A DNA stretch of 64,000 nucleotides from Verrucomicrobiaceae bacterium. GTDB taxonomy: Bacteria; Verrucomicrobiota; Verrucomicrobiia; Verrucomicrobiales; Verrucomicrobiaceae. How positions within the stretch are numbered: the first letter of the stretch is position 1; every line of letters begins with the position of its first letter. Positions 9,223 to 17,339 of the stretch are shown here, in pieces. A program made the translations under genes and the position numbers. The notes beneath the pieces were generated by a model. That model was given only the letters and a program-made list of their open reading frames with translations, was not told where the DNA came from and ran no database searches. The stretch is taken from contig JABTUN010000001.1 in the NCBI GenBank assembly GCA_015075365.1, positions 2,108,001-2,172,000 of the forward strand. Direction: 5' to 3'.

Positions 9223-10200
9223 TCATTTCTCCACTGGCTTCGGCGGCTGAACTGCCAGATCGGCCTCCGGCACCAGCTGGATCTCGACATCCGCGCCTTT
9301 GAGGTGCTTGTCGAAGAAGGCCTGCATGAGCTGGATGACGGCCGGTTTGCCGAAGGCGGGGCCGCCGTGGCCGGAGCCGGGGAGGGTTTGGAGCCAGACG
9401 GGAACGTTTTGCGCCTTCAGCGCGGCCTCAAACTGCACGCTTTGCGCATACGGCACGAGAGCATCGTGTGTGCCGTGCAGGATGAGGAAGGGCGGGCTGT
9501 CTTTGCTGACGTAGTGCACGGGGCTCACGGCATCGGCTTTCGCCTTGTCGCCGAGCTTCGTGCCGATGAGCGAGGAGTAAGGATCGCTCGGTGTGTTGAA
9601 GGCGAAGATGTTCTTCACGTTTTTGTCCTCGGCGGCCTGCTGCACGACGGTGCTGAAGTCGGCGGGGCCGTAGATGTCGATCACGGCCTGCACGCGATCC
9701 GATTGATCCGAATGGCCGCCGATAGGCGGAAAGGCCTTTTTGCCGCCCGAGGTGCCAACGAGCGCTGACAAATGCCCACCCGCGGAGCCGCCGACGGCAC
9801 CGAGGTGATCTGTGTCGAAGTTGTATTGCTTTGCATGGGCACGGAGCCAGCGGATGGCGGCCTGGCAATCCTGAATCTGCGCAGGAAAGATGGCCTTCTG
9901 GCTGAAACGATACTCTACACTCGCCACCGCATAGCCTTTGAGCACCATCGCGGCCACGGGGCACGGAAACTTGTTTCCTGCACGCCATCCGCCGCCGTGG
10001 ATGTGCACGATGAGCGGCAGCGGTTTGTCACCCGGCGTCTCCGGCACGTAGATGTCGAGCTTTTGAGCCTCATCACCGCCTTCGATGTAGGCGATGTCCT
10101 TCTCCATCTTGATGCCCGCGGGCAGTTGATAAGGCCTGGGGGATTGCTGGGCGAGTAGGGTGCCCGCATAGAGAGCGAGCAGGATGAATAGTTGCTTCAT
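9223..10200 (-). CDS. secreted alpha/beta hydrolase (BD-FAE/esterase-lipase type)
   Basis: A 325-residue esterase with signal peptide MKQLFILLALYAGTLLAQ. The oxyanion motif HGGGW occurs in LIVHIHGGGWRAGNK, the nucleophile elbow G-G-S-A-G in LGAVGGSAGGHLSALVG, the acid residue probably in ILHGTHDALVPY, and the catalytic His in LPGSGHGGPAF. This is the pattern of hormone-sensitive-lipase-like and bifunctional feruloyl/acetyl-xylan esterases common in polysaccharide degraders. The ATG at 10200 is the natural start. The exact ester is not deducible. Confidence 0.88.
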   Translation of the reverse strand: MKQLFILLALYAGTLLAQQSPRPYQLPAGIKMEKDIAYIEGGDEAQKLDIYVPETPGDKPLPLIVHIHGGGWRAGNKFPCPVAAMVLKGYAVASVEYRFSQKAIFPAQIQDCQAAIRWLRAHAKQYNFDTDHLGAVGGSAGGHLSALVGTSGGKKAFPPIGGHSDQSDRVQAVIDIYGPADFSTVVQQAAEDKNVKNIFAFNTPSDPYSSLIGTKLGDKAKADAVSPVHYVSKDSPPFLILHGTHDALVPYAQSVQFEAALKAQNVPVWLQTLPGSGHGGPAFGKPAVIQLMQAFFDKHLKGADVEIQLVPEADLAVQPPKPVEK

Positions 10201-10282
10201 GGCGCGTGGCGGCAGGGACTTTGGTAAACGCTGCCGCGCGGCAAATAATGCCGTCTTTATCGCTCACTTTCAGAGGGGCTCA

Positions 10283-10345
10283 AAAGGAATGCAGAGAGCA
10301 AAAGGTGGTCTGTGATCCACCACCTTGTGATCCCTGCGTTCCTTT
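10283..10345. repeat. nested inverted repeat, possible terminator or REP-type element
   Basis: Outer arms at 10283-10294 and 10334-10345 pair at 11 of 12 positions, and inner arms AAGGTGGT (10302-10309) and ACCACCTT (10319-10326) pair perfectly. The hairpin lies just past the stop of the Tat oxidoreductase gene and upstream of the esterase gene, both on the minus strand, so it may end transcription of the former. There is no clear U-tract, so a Rho-independent terminator is not proven; the words resemble a dispersed intergenic repeat family. Confidence 0.5.
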
Positions 10346-10357
10346 GCGGCTAAAAAC

Positions 10358-11797
10358 TCAGGCCAGCTTGTAGCAAGCCGCCCACTCAGCGCGGGGTGGT
10401 GGTCCGGCGAGGCGCGCATTGGCCTCTTCGTTGCCGATGAAGCGCTTCGTGGCCGGATCGAACTGAAGATCGACGTTCAGATACTCCGCGATGGTGCCGA
10501 GATTGAGAACCTGCGTAAGCAGGCCGGAGACGCTGAAGGGGGACTCGGTTTTGCCTTCGCCCATGCAGGCGTTGATGAAGCTGTTGAAGTGATTGCGCTC
10601 CAACGGATGCAGCCCCATCGCGTCTTTGTGCTCCACCATCTTCGCGCGAGGATACAAGAGCGAATGGCGGTCGTGCGAGCCGCGCTGCACGAGGTAGTCG
10701 CCCTGTTTGCGGTGGAGGAGCGATCCTGCATTGCCGGGATTGGGAATCACCACTTTGCCGTCGGGGCCCGGGTCGCCATACTTCTCCTCGATGTCGAATT
10801 TGATGTCGCTACCGGCTTTCCAGTGCAGTTCCACGGCGGGCAGTTTTTCGCCACGCGCCGGGAACTCAAAACGAATGTCCGAGCTCAGCGGATAGCTGAT
10901 CTGGTTGTAATCGGCGAGCGCCAGCGGCGTGATGCGCGTGGGCAGGCCGAGCTTCAGGTGATGATGCGCGAAGTCGATGATGTGAGCACCCCAGTCGCCA
11001 AACATGCCGCCGCCGTAGAGGTGGAAGCCGCGCCAGTTGAAAGGGTGATACATCTTGCTGTAGGGCTTCACCTCCTGCGGACCGCACCAGAGGTCCCAGT
11101 TTAGCGAATCGGGCTTCGCTTCCTCCGGTGGATAGCCCTTCACGAGCGCACGCTCCGTCGCATTCATGAACCAAAGCGAGGGCGACTTCCATGCGTCGAT
11201 CTTCACGATGTCATCCACGATGCCTGCGGCGAGCATCTGCTTGAACTGCTCCGCGCCGGCCGAGGTGTGGCCTTGATTGCCCATCTGCGTCACCACGTTG
11301 AACTTCTTCTCGGCACGCATGAGGATCTCCGCCTCCTCAAAGGTGTGCGTGAGCGGCTTCTCGACATACACATGCTTGCCCAGCGCCATCGCGCTGATCG
11401 CGGCGGTAAAGTGCGTGTGATCCGGTGTGACCACGCTCACCGCGTCGATGTCCTTGCCCATCTTGCCGAGCATCTCACGGAAGTCCTGGAAGCGCTTCAC
11501 ATCGGGAAAAGCCTTCAAATTCTTGTCCGCGCTCTTCGCCGTGCTGAAGTCCACATCCGCGAACGCCACCGGCGTAGCCATGCCGCCCGCCGTGAGCCCC
11601 GGAATCACACTGCCAGCACGTCCCCCGACGCCGATGCAGCCGAGATTGATACGACGGCTCGGCGGCAGCTTCGGATTGTCCGCCGCACGGGCGCTGGTGA
11701 GATAGGCGGGAATGAAGTTGAAGCCGAGTCCCGCAGCGACGGTTTTTTGGACAAAACGACGACGGGAGGAGCCGGGAGAGGTTTGAGGGGATTTCAT
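10358..11797 (-). CDS. Tat-exported Gfo/Idh/MocA-family oxidoreductase
   Basis: A 479-residue NAD(P)-dependent oxidoreductase. The N-terminus has a twin-arginine signal (SSRRRFVQKTVAAGLGFNF) typical of planctomycete and verrucomicrobial members. The Rossmann motif is INLGCIGVGGRAGSVIPGL, and the family motif EKPLTHTFEEAE follows VSVVTPDHTHF. Next come TQMGNQGHTSAGAEQF and DWGAHIIDFAHHHL, the C-terminal catalytic region. It probably oxidises or isomerises a sugar or cyclitol outside the cytoplasm, with cofactor bound before export. It belongs to the same catabolic neighbourhood as the esterases and the sialidase. Confidence 0.92.
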   Translation of the reverse strand: MKSPQTSPGSSRRRFVQKTVAAGLGFNFIPAYLTSARAADNPKLPPSRRINLGCIGVGGRAGSVIPGLTAGGMATPVAFADVDFSTAKSADKNLKAFPDVKRFQDFREMLGKMGKDIDAVSVVTPDHTHFTAAISAMALGKHVYVEKPLTHTFEEAEILMRAEKKFNVVTQMGNQGHTSAGAEQFKQMLAAGIVDDIVKIDAWKSPSLWFMNATERALVKGYPPEEAKPDSLNWDLWCGPQEVKPYSKMYHPFNWRGFHLYGGGMFGDWGAHIIDFAHHHLKLGLPTRITPLALADYNQISYPLSSDIRFEFPARGEKLPAVELHWKAGSDIKFDIEEKYGDPGPDGKVVIPNPGNAGSLLHRKQGDYLVQRGSHDRHSLLYPRAKMVEHKDAMGLHPLERNHFNSFINACMGEGKTESPFSVSGLLTQVLNLGTIAEYLNVDLQFDPATKRFIGNEEANARLAGPPPRAEWAACYKLA

Positions 11798-11854
11798 GGA
11801 GATGAGAAAAGGAAGTGCGAAGTCGGGGTGGAAGATAACTCCAGCAACGTGGGA

Positions 11855-12295
11855 TCACTTTCGCGGATATGGCCCGAGATGCTCATGAGCGACGAGCCAT
11901 TGGTCATCGACCTTGCGCAAGATGGTGGTGCCGCGACCACCGCCAGACGATTCCTGGCCGCTGATGAGACCTTTCCAGCGGAACTCATAGTGACAAGTGG
12001 CGACGTCATTGGTGATGGCCGTCCATTGGATGTCGTGAAGGCTGAATACCTCGTTTTCGATCAGCTTGAAGGTCTTCTCAAAAGCTGCTTTGGCCGCAGC
12101 CTGTCCGATGAAGGTGTCCTCCGTGAAGATGAACACCGCATCCGCCGCGACATGCGGGGCGATCTGGTCCCACGAATGTGTGTTCAGGGCCTCGACGTAG
12201 GCGGAGAGGGCGGTGGCGTGGTTCATCGTTGTTTCAGCGGCTGACAACGAAACGATGAAAAGGCCGCCAAAGAGCGCCAGAAGGAGTTTTTTCAT
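11855..12295 (-). CDS. secreted NTF2-like (SnoaL/DUF4440-type) protein
   Basis: 146 residues. The ATG at 12295 gives the signal peptide MKKLLLALFGGLFIVSLSAAE. The mature part starts with helices (NHATALSAYVEALNTHSWDQI) and ends in antiparallel strands (CHYEFRWKGLISG, DQWLVAHEHLGP), the cone fold seen in SnoaL-like and DUF4440 proteins. These bind small hydrophobic ligands or act as isomerases or hydrolases. The specific role is unknown. It is divergent from the sialidase gene with 74 bp between the starts, which must hold both promoters. Confidence 0.72.
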   Translation of the reverse strand: MKKLLLALFGGLFIVSLSAAETTMNHATALSAYVEALNTHSWDQIAPHVAADAVFIFTEDTFIGQAAAKAAFEKTFKLIENEVFSLHDIQWTAITNDVATCHYEFRWKGLISGQESSGGGRGTTILRKVDDQWLVAHEHLGPYPRK

Positions 12296-12369
12296 GAGGC
12301 TGGGTGGTTTGATACAGAACGCAGGCACAGACTCGACATCTCAACACGTTTCCCAATCACACGCCCATC

Positions 12370-14184
12370 ATGAATCCCTTTTTTCCATGCGCCGCGCTCG
12401 CGTTTTCCCTTTGCAGCAGCGTTTCCAGCGCCACTGAGCCTCCGCGCATGCTTTTTCTTGAAGATGCCGGTCACGATGCCACCGCGCCCAGCGGCACACG
12501 CTCCGGTTATGCCATCCTGCGACGCGAGGACGGCACGTTTTGCTTCTACAATCCCTACGCGCCCTCCGCCGAGCCGTTGAGTCTGCCCGATGCGAAGGGC
12601 GTGAAGCACACGCTGCGGCCTGCCTTGCCCGATTTCATCGCCAAGTCGAAGCCGCTCATCGAAAGCGGCATTCTCAACAACGCGCAGACCTTGCTCGCCG
12701 CGGATGGCACGGTCCGCAGCATCACCGTGAAGTCGGAAAAGCTCGGCAAGGAGGACGCGGCCCGCATCGGACTGCCGCTCTATTTGGATGTGTGGTATCG
12801 GCAGGGCAATGCCACGGCTGTTTCGGAGCCGATGCGCACCTGGCGTGGCTACAACGGCTCGCAGATGGAGTATCAACGACTCGCCAGTGGTCGTCTGCTC
12901 GTGCCGCACGGCAGCTATCTTCCTTTTGCCAAAGCCGTGCCGCCCACCGGTCGTCACGAGACGGTCATCGAATATTCCGACGATGGCGGCGCAAGCTGGC
13001 AACTCAGCGCCTCAAAGCTCACCACGCCCTGCTACGAAGGCTACAACGGCTCCAACGAAGGCGCCTGCGAGCCGTGCTTCGAGGAACGGCGCGATGGCTC
13101 CATCTGGATGCTCATGCGCACGCAGGCGGGCTGTCTTTATGAGTCCATTTCGAAAGACAAAGGCACCACCTGGTCACAAGCCGCCCCCACACGCTTCCGC
13201 ACCTCGACGGGGCCAGCCAACTTGCTGCGTCACCGCGATGGAAGGCTCGTTTTGACCTGGAACAACTGCGAGCTGCCGCCAAAGCACGACGGCGTCGGTG
13301 TCTATGGAGGACGCGATGCCTTGCACATCGCCATGTCCGACGACGACGGCCGCACGTGGCAAGGATTTCGCGAGATCTACCTTGATCATCGTCGCAACGA
13401 CAATCCCGCCGCCTCCGGAGATCGTGGCACGGCCTATCCGCTCGCCGCGTTTACCGAAGAGGGTCAAATCGTCGTCCTCGCCGGCCAGGGCAAAGGCGGA
13501 CGTAATCCCATCCTCGTCGATCCCGACTGGATCACCGCTACCAGCGCCGAATCGGACTTCCGCGACGGTCTCGCGCAATGGACCGTCTATCAACACATCG
13601 GCCCCGCGAAACGCTGGTGGCGGGCGCGCCGCGTCGGCTGCGAACTCATCAAGACGCCGGGTGAAAATGGAACCCGCAGCCTGCACGTCCGCCATGCGCC
13701 GAACGAGCCCAGCGAACCCGACACCGCCGTGTGGAACTTCCCCAACGGCTGGCGCGGCGAACTCACCGCCCGCATCCGCCTTCCCGCAGGCTCGCAAGGC
13801 GCGATCTTCTCCCTCAACGACCGCTTCTTCGACCCCTCGAACACCCTCGGCGAAGACGCCGCCGTGTTTCAAGCTCGCGTGACTTCGGAAAACACCCAGC
13901 CGGACACCTGGCACACGCTTTCACTCAACTGGGACCTCAGCAGCGGCCGATGCGAGTATCGTCTCGATGACCAACTCATCGCCAGCCTCCCGCTGCACTC
14001 ACGCACGCTCAATGGCGTCAGTTATCTCCGCATCCGCTCCGCCGCGAGCACGCCCGACCTTCACGGCATCATCATCCGGCATGTGAAGGTTCAAATCAGT
14101 GATCCCAACGCACCAGCCGTCATATCGGAAGCGGTAGCCGCCTGGCAGGAAGAATATGTGAAGGCGATCATATCGCGCTGGTAA
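12370..14184 (+). CDS. secreted sialidase/BNR-repeat protein with C-terminal lectin-like domain
   Basis: 604 residues with a signal peptide (about 1-20). The N-terminal two thirds is a six-bladed sialidase propeller with Asp-box repeats: EYSDDGGASW, SISKDKGTTW and AMSDDDGRTW. Residues from about 395 on (DFRDGLAQWTVYQ, GELTARIRLPAGSQGAIFSL, LNWDLSSGRCEYRLDD) look like a jelly-roll carbohydrate-binding or laminin-G-like domain. The likely activity is cleavage of terminal sialic or other sugar residues. It forms a logical pair with the sialidase at 45655 and the NanA-like lyase at 46763, though these are 31 kb away. Confidence 0.85.
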   Translation: MNPFFPCAALAFSLCSSVSSATEPPRMLFLEDAGHDATAPSGTRSGYAILRREDGTFCFYNPYAPSAEPLSLPDAKGVKHTLRPALPDFIAKSKPLIESGILNNAQTLLAADGTVRSITVKSEKLGKEDAARIGLPLYLDVWYRQGNATAVSEPMRTWRGYNGSQMEYQRLASGRLLVPHGSYLPFAKAVPPTGRHETVIEYSDDGGASWQLSASKLTTPCYEGYNGSNEGACEPCFEERRDGSIWMLMRTQAGCLYESISKDKGTTWSQAAPTRFRTSTGPANLLRHRDGRLVLTWNNCELPPKHDGVGVYGGRDALHIAMSDDDGRTWQGFREIYLDHRRNDNPAASGDRGTAYPLAAFTEEGQIVVLAGQGKGGRNPILVDPDWITATSAESDFRDGLAQWTVYQHIGPAKRWWRARRVGCELIKTPGENGTRSLHVRHAPNEPSEPDTAVWNFPNGWRGELTARIRLPAGSQGAIFSLNDRFFDPSNTLGEDAAVFQARVTSENTQPDTWHTLSLNWDLSSGRCEYRLDDQLIASLPLHSRTLNGVSYLRIRSAASTPDLHGIIIRHVKVQISDPNAPAVISEAVAAWQEEYVKAIISRW

Positions 14185-15057
14185 CACACCTTTGTGGCTT
14201 CGGCTTAACGTTCCCGCAGCGCGATGGTTCGGAGCGGTGCACCTTCCGCTCGAACGACGAAGCCTACGCGGCTTCGTGTGGTCTTTGAAACGCTCATGAT
14301 TGACTTCGAGCGCATAATCGCCTGTGCCCTCATGGATTCTCAAGATGAGTTTGTCATCGCAGGCATCAATCTGGATGACACAAAAGAAGGCCATCTGAGA
14401 TGGTTCCGGGTCTGACACAGCAAAGGATGGGCGGGCATGGCAAAATCCCGGGATGTTGGACTCGCTGCTGGAAAACGGAGACAATTCCCTGACGCTCTTT
14501 GACAGCATGGCGTTGCTGAAGCGCTTTGTGGATCAGACGGGCATACGCGAAGATCTTGCCACGCTGGATTTGCCCCCCCTGGGGCGGCTCCAACTGCGCC
14601 TACGATGCGGTGCATGTCATCGAAGGCATCTGGACAGGGCCGGACGCCACATCCGCTGCGACTGACTGCGGCAGGACCAGACTCTGGCCGACTCTTCGGC
14701 TCCGAGCTTCTGCCCAGCCAAAGCACCTACAGATCCGCGAGTCAAAGCGCGGCGGCACATCATCGTGCGAAAAGAAGCCAGCCGCCGTACCCACTCAACG
14801 TCCAATCTGCGACCTATGTGCGCGGCCCACGCCCACTCACGCCGGCTTTTCTGCGTGAAACGGAGGGGATGAGGTTCATCCGGTTACTTTTTAGCTCGGA
14901 TGGCCGTGCTCGGGTTTCTAGCCCGGCTTTCGAGCCTCCAACCTTGCAAATGATGCGTGGTGACAGCTGTATTGCTCAACAAGATTGGAGTCAATATTGC
15001 CATGGATGGTGTTGGCTTTCCGGTTAGACTACCGCCCTCCACCACCAGTTCGCGTCC
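14185..15057. other. gene-poor stretch before the stress island
   Basis: These 873 bases hold no intact gene that I can support. The middle (14453-14737) is a broken transposase, listed separately. The open frame at 14224-14415 (63 codons) shows no recognisable motif. The last 300 bases, which must contain the promoter of the primase-like gene, show no clear -35/-10 pair or operator. This is the left edge of the 15-45 kb island, and transposon debris here suits a junction of acquired DNA. Confidence 0.6.
14453..14737 (+). pseudogene. frameshifted remnant of an IS1380-like (DDE group 1) transposase
   Basis: Three stretches in different frames line up with the N-terminal part of DDE group 1 transposases. 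The first is SMALLKRFVDQTGIREDLA (from 14453). After a C/G-run frameshift near 14575 comes GGSNCAYDAVHVIEGIWTG, matching the family's PGSNRGY-V-I-E-G-IW pattern. Further on, in yet another frame, LFGSELLPSQSTY (about 14693-14731) matches the family's LFG-PSQST motif. The catalytic DDE domain is absent and no terminal repeats were found. It cannot make a functional protein. Confidence 0.6.
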
Positions 15058-16461
15058 ATGAATGCCTTTTACGCAGACCATTCGGTGCAGCGACGCCTTG
15101 TTGAGTTTCTTGGGGCTGATTCGCTGGAGCATGCCACTGCGGATTATTTGACCCATTCGGACGGCTGTGAGTTTGACACCAAAGAGTTGCGTCCTCCGGG
15201 TGAACTGGAGTGGTTCTTGAAACGTGACATGGACATCGCGAGATCCCTCGCTGACACAGAGTCCTGTCTGCTGCACCTGGATGTTGAGTATGTGAATTTC
15301 GACTCACCTGCCGAAGCATTGGTGGATCCTTGGCGTTGTTTTGAGCTTCAGGAGCCTGTGGTGAAGGTGATCGAGTCCTTGCTGATGGAGTGGGGAGTCC
15401 AACCTCTGCATTTGATCACCGGTCAGGGGCATCACTTTGTCTGGCGGATCAGACGTTCATCGGAAGTGGCCCGGCGGATCAGTGCCTTGTCTCCGGCACC
15501 TGAGATGGTCAAGGCGTGCATGGATCGTGTGCCGCAGCTTCTTGTGGGGAAAATCGTCTCGTCAGACCAGGCTGCGTTTGCCGCAACGGCGCTGCTGATC
15601 GAGTTTGTGGCGCATCGTGTTAAACAGAAGGCGGCCAGGTTGTCCTCCCTGCCCGTCGAGATCACCGCGGTGCATGTCGGACCATGTTCGACCTCACAGC
15701 GCGAGATGATCTCCATCGACATCTCCGAGTACGGTGATCCGCTGCACACCCGAATGATCCGGATGCCGTTCACGAATTACCGGAAACCGTGGGTCACGGG
15801 GCTCGCGAGGCGCCTCGGCATTGAAAAAGAGATTCCGGCCATTCGCTCAATCCCGCTGCATGAGATGGACTTCCGTCAGGCGCTCAAGGTGCGTCAGGTG
15901 GACCGCGATGTGCAGGAACTTGCCCATCGAGCCTGCGCACGCATCCCCTTGCAGGAAGAGGGGACGAGTCATCTGCTGGACAGCTATCTGGCGTCCCGAT
16001 TGCGGCGTTTTCATGAGTACTATTACTCAACCACCCACGATCCCAAGGAACGCTGGCCGGAGACTTATGATCGCACGCCCCTGGGTGTCCTGCCTCACTG
16101 TGTTCAGCATGTGCTCGGGCATCCCAATGATCTGCTGTTGAAGCCGGCGGGCATGCAGTTGGTCACCCGGTGCCTTTTGGCCCAAGGCTGGCATCCACGC
16201 CATATTGCCGGTCTGATTCGTTCGAAGTTCGAGAATCCGGCGCACGGCTGGGGGATTCACTGGGAGGACTATGAAGCTGGAACGCGAGCCGATTTTTACA
16301 CAAGACTTTTCGCCGGTCTGCATTTGACCGGCTTGGACAGGCTTGTCGATTTCAACTGCACTTCCACGCGTGAAAAAGGGTTCTGCTTCCTGCCTTCTGG
16401 AGGTGCCTGCAATCTCGAACCCTCACGTCTGACTCTTCTTTCCCGCATGCCTCATGAATGA
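15058..16461 (+). CDS. putative single-chain primase-like protein (AEP domain plus PriL-like Fe-S C-terminus)
   Basis: 467 residues, not a family I can name directly. The N-terminal half shows the three archaeo-eukaryotic primase motifs in order: LLHLDVEY (Asp75, Glu77), TGQGHHFVW (His125/126) and MISIDISEYGD (Asp221) followed by RMIRMPFTNYRKP, which resembles the post-motif-III Arg-rich segment. The C-terminal half resembles the PriL iron-sulfur domain: VLPHCVQHVL (Cys348), a helical stretch with LLAQGWHPRHIAGLI, then Cys434, Cys443 and Cys451 in FNCTSTREKGFCF and GGACNLEP. Its stop overlaps the next gene by 8 bases, so the two are probably translated together. A DNA-damage or stress replication role is inferred only. 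Confidence 0.55.
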   Translation: MNAFYADHSVQRRLVEFLGADSLEHATADYLTHSDGCEFDTKELRPPGELEWFLKRDMDIARSLADTESCLLHLDVEYVNFDSPAEALVDPWRCFELQEPVVKVIESLLMEWGVQPLHLITGQGHHFVWRIRRSSEVARRISALSPAPEMVKACMDRVPQLLVGKIVSSDQAAFAATALLIEFVAHRVKQKAARLSSLPVEITAVHVGPCSTSQREMISIDISEYGDPLHTRMIRMPFTNYRKPWVTGLARRLGIEKEIPAIRSIPLHEMDFRQALKVRQVDRDVQELAHRACARIPLQEEGTSHLLDSYLASRLRRFHEYYYSTTHDPKERWPETYDRTPLGVLPHCVQHVLGHPNDLLLKPAGMQLVTRCLLAQGWHPRHIAGLIRSKFENPAHGWGIHWEDYEAGTRADFYTRLFAGLHLTGLDRLVDFNCTSTREKGFCFLPSGGACNLEPSRLTLLSRMPHE

Positions 16462-17296
16462 ATGGCCCATCGCTCTGTCCACCGGCTGTTTTTACCGCCG
16501 CCGCATCATCGATGTCCTCGACGCGATTCGCGGCGCCGGCTTTCTGGACATAGAAGTGTGCTCATCTCCGCAGCATCTCGATTACCATGACACGGACGAG
16601 ATCCGCCGCGCGGCCGAGCGAATGAGTTCCCTGAGCCTGCGCCCGGTGTCGCTGCACGCGCCTTTTGCCGACAAGATCGACATCACCTCGCTGGACGCCA
16701 CGGCACGCGAGGTGTCTGTGCAGGAACTTCTCCGTGCTTGTGAAGCTGCCGCACTCCTGGGTTGCGAGAATGTTGTGCTGCATCCCGGACCGGAACGCGA
16801 AGGGCGTCCTGAAGAGGCCGAATTCCTCCAGCACATGCGGAATGCGGCCGATTCACTCAACCGTGTCGCTGCACGATGCTGTGAGCTGAAGGTCCATTTG
16901 CTGCTGGAAAACATGCTGGCCCACCTGCTGTTTGGCCATGTGAGGGACATGATGTATCTGCTTGGCGAGATCAATACATGCAATGTGGGCACCTGCCTGG
17001 ACACCGGTCATGCGCATCTGGCACGTGAGATGGGGGTGGTGATCCAAAAGCTCTCCGGCCATCTCAAAATGGTGCATGTCAATGACAACCACGGCGACTG
17101 GGATGCGCATCTGCCGCCGGGCGAAGGCAGCATCGACTGGCCATGGGTGGTGCAACAACTGCGTCAGCATCATTTTCACGGCGCGCTGGTGCTGGAACTG
17201 CAAGGAAGCGGCAACGAACCCGTCGAGGTGGTTCTAGAGCGTGCCATGCGTGCTCGTGACTATCTGCGGGGCATCTGCCGCGAGATTCCCGGCTGA
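16454..17296 (+). CDS. AP-endonuclease-2/xylose-isomerase-like TIM barrel protein
   Basis: 280 residues of the PF01261 fold, either a sugar-phosphate isomerase/epimerase or an endonuclease IV-like enzyme. All nine positions used by endonuclease IV to hold three zinc ions have a candidate: His68 (SLHAPF), His110 (VLHPGP), Glu152 (LLLENM), Asp183 and His186 (CLDTGHAH), His208 (MVHVND), Asp217 and His219 (DWDAHLPPGEG) and Glu248 (LVLEL). The GEGSIDW segment is also typical of sugar isomerases, so the choice is open. The start ATG at 16454 lies inside the primase-like gene (8-base overlap), a sign of translational coupling and, with the HhH protein, of a nucleic-acid role. Confidence 0.75.
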   Translation: MNEWPIALSTGCFYRRRIIDVLDAIRGAGFLDIEVCSSPQHLDYHDTDEIRRAAERMSSLSLRPVSLHAPFADKIDITSLDATAREVSVQELLRACEAAALLGCENVVLHPGPEREGRPEEAEFLQHMRNAADSLNRVAARCCELKVHLLLENMLAHLLFGHVRDMMYLLGEINTCNVGTCLDTGHAHLAREMGVVIQKLSGHLKMVHVNDNHGDWDAHLPPGEGSIDWPWVVQQLRQHHFHGALVLELQGSGNEPVEVVLERAMRARDYLRGICREIPG

Positions 17297-17339
17297 GCGC
17301 CAGTGTAGCCTTCGCATCGGACTGTGTCTGGAGACGCCC

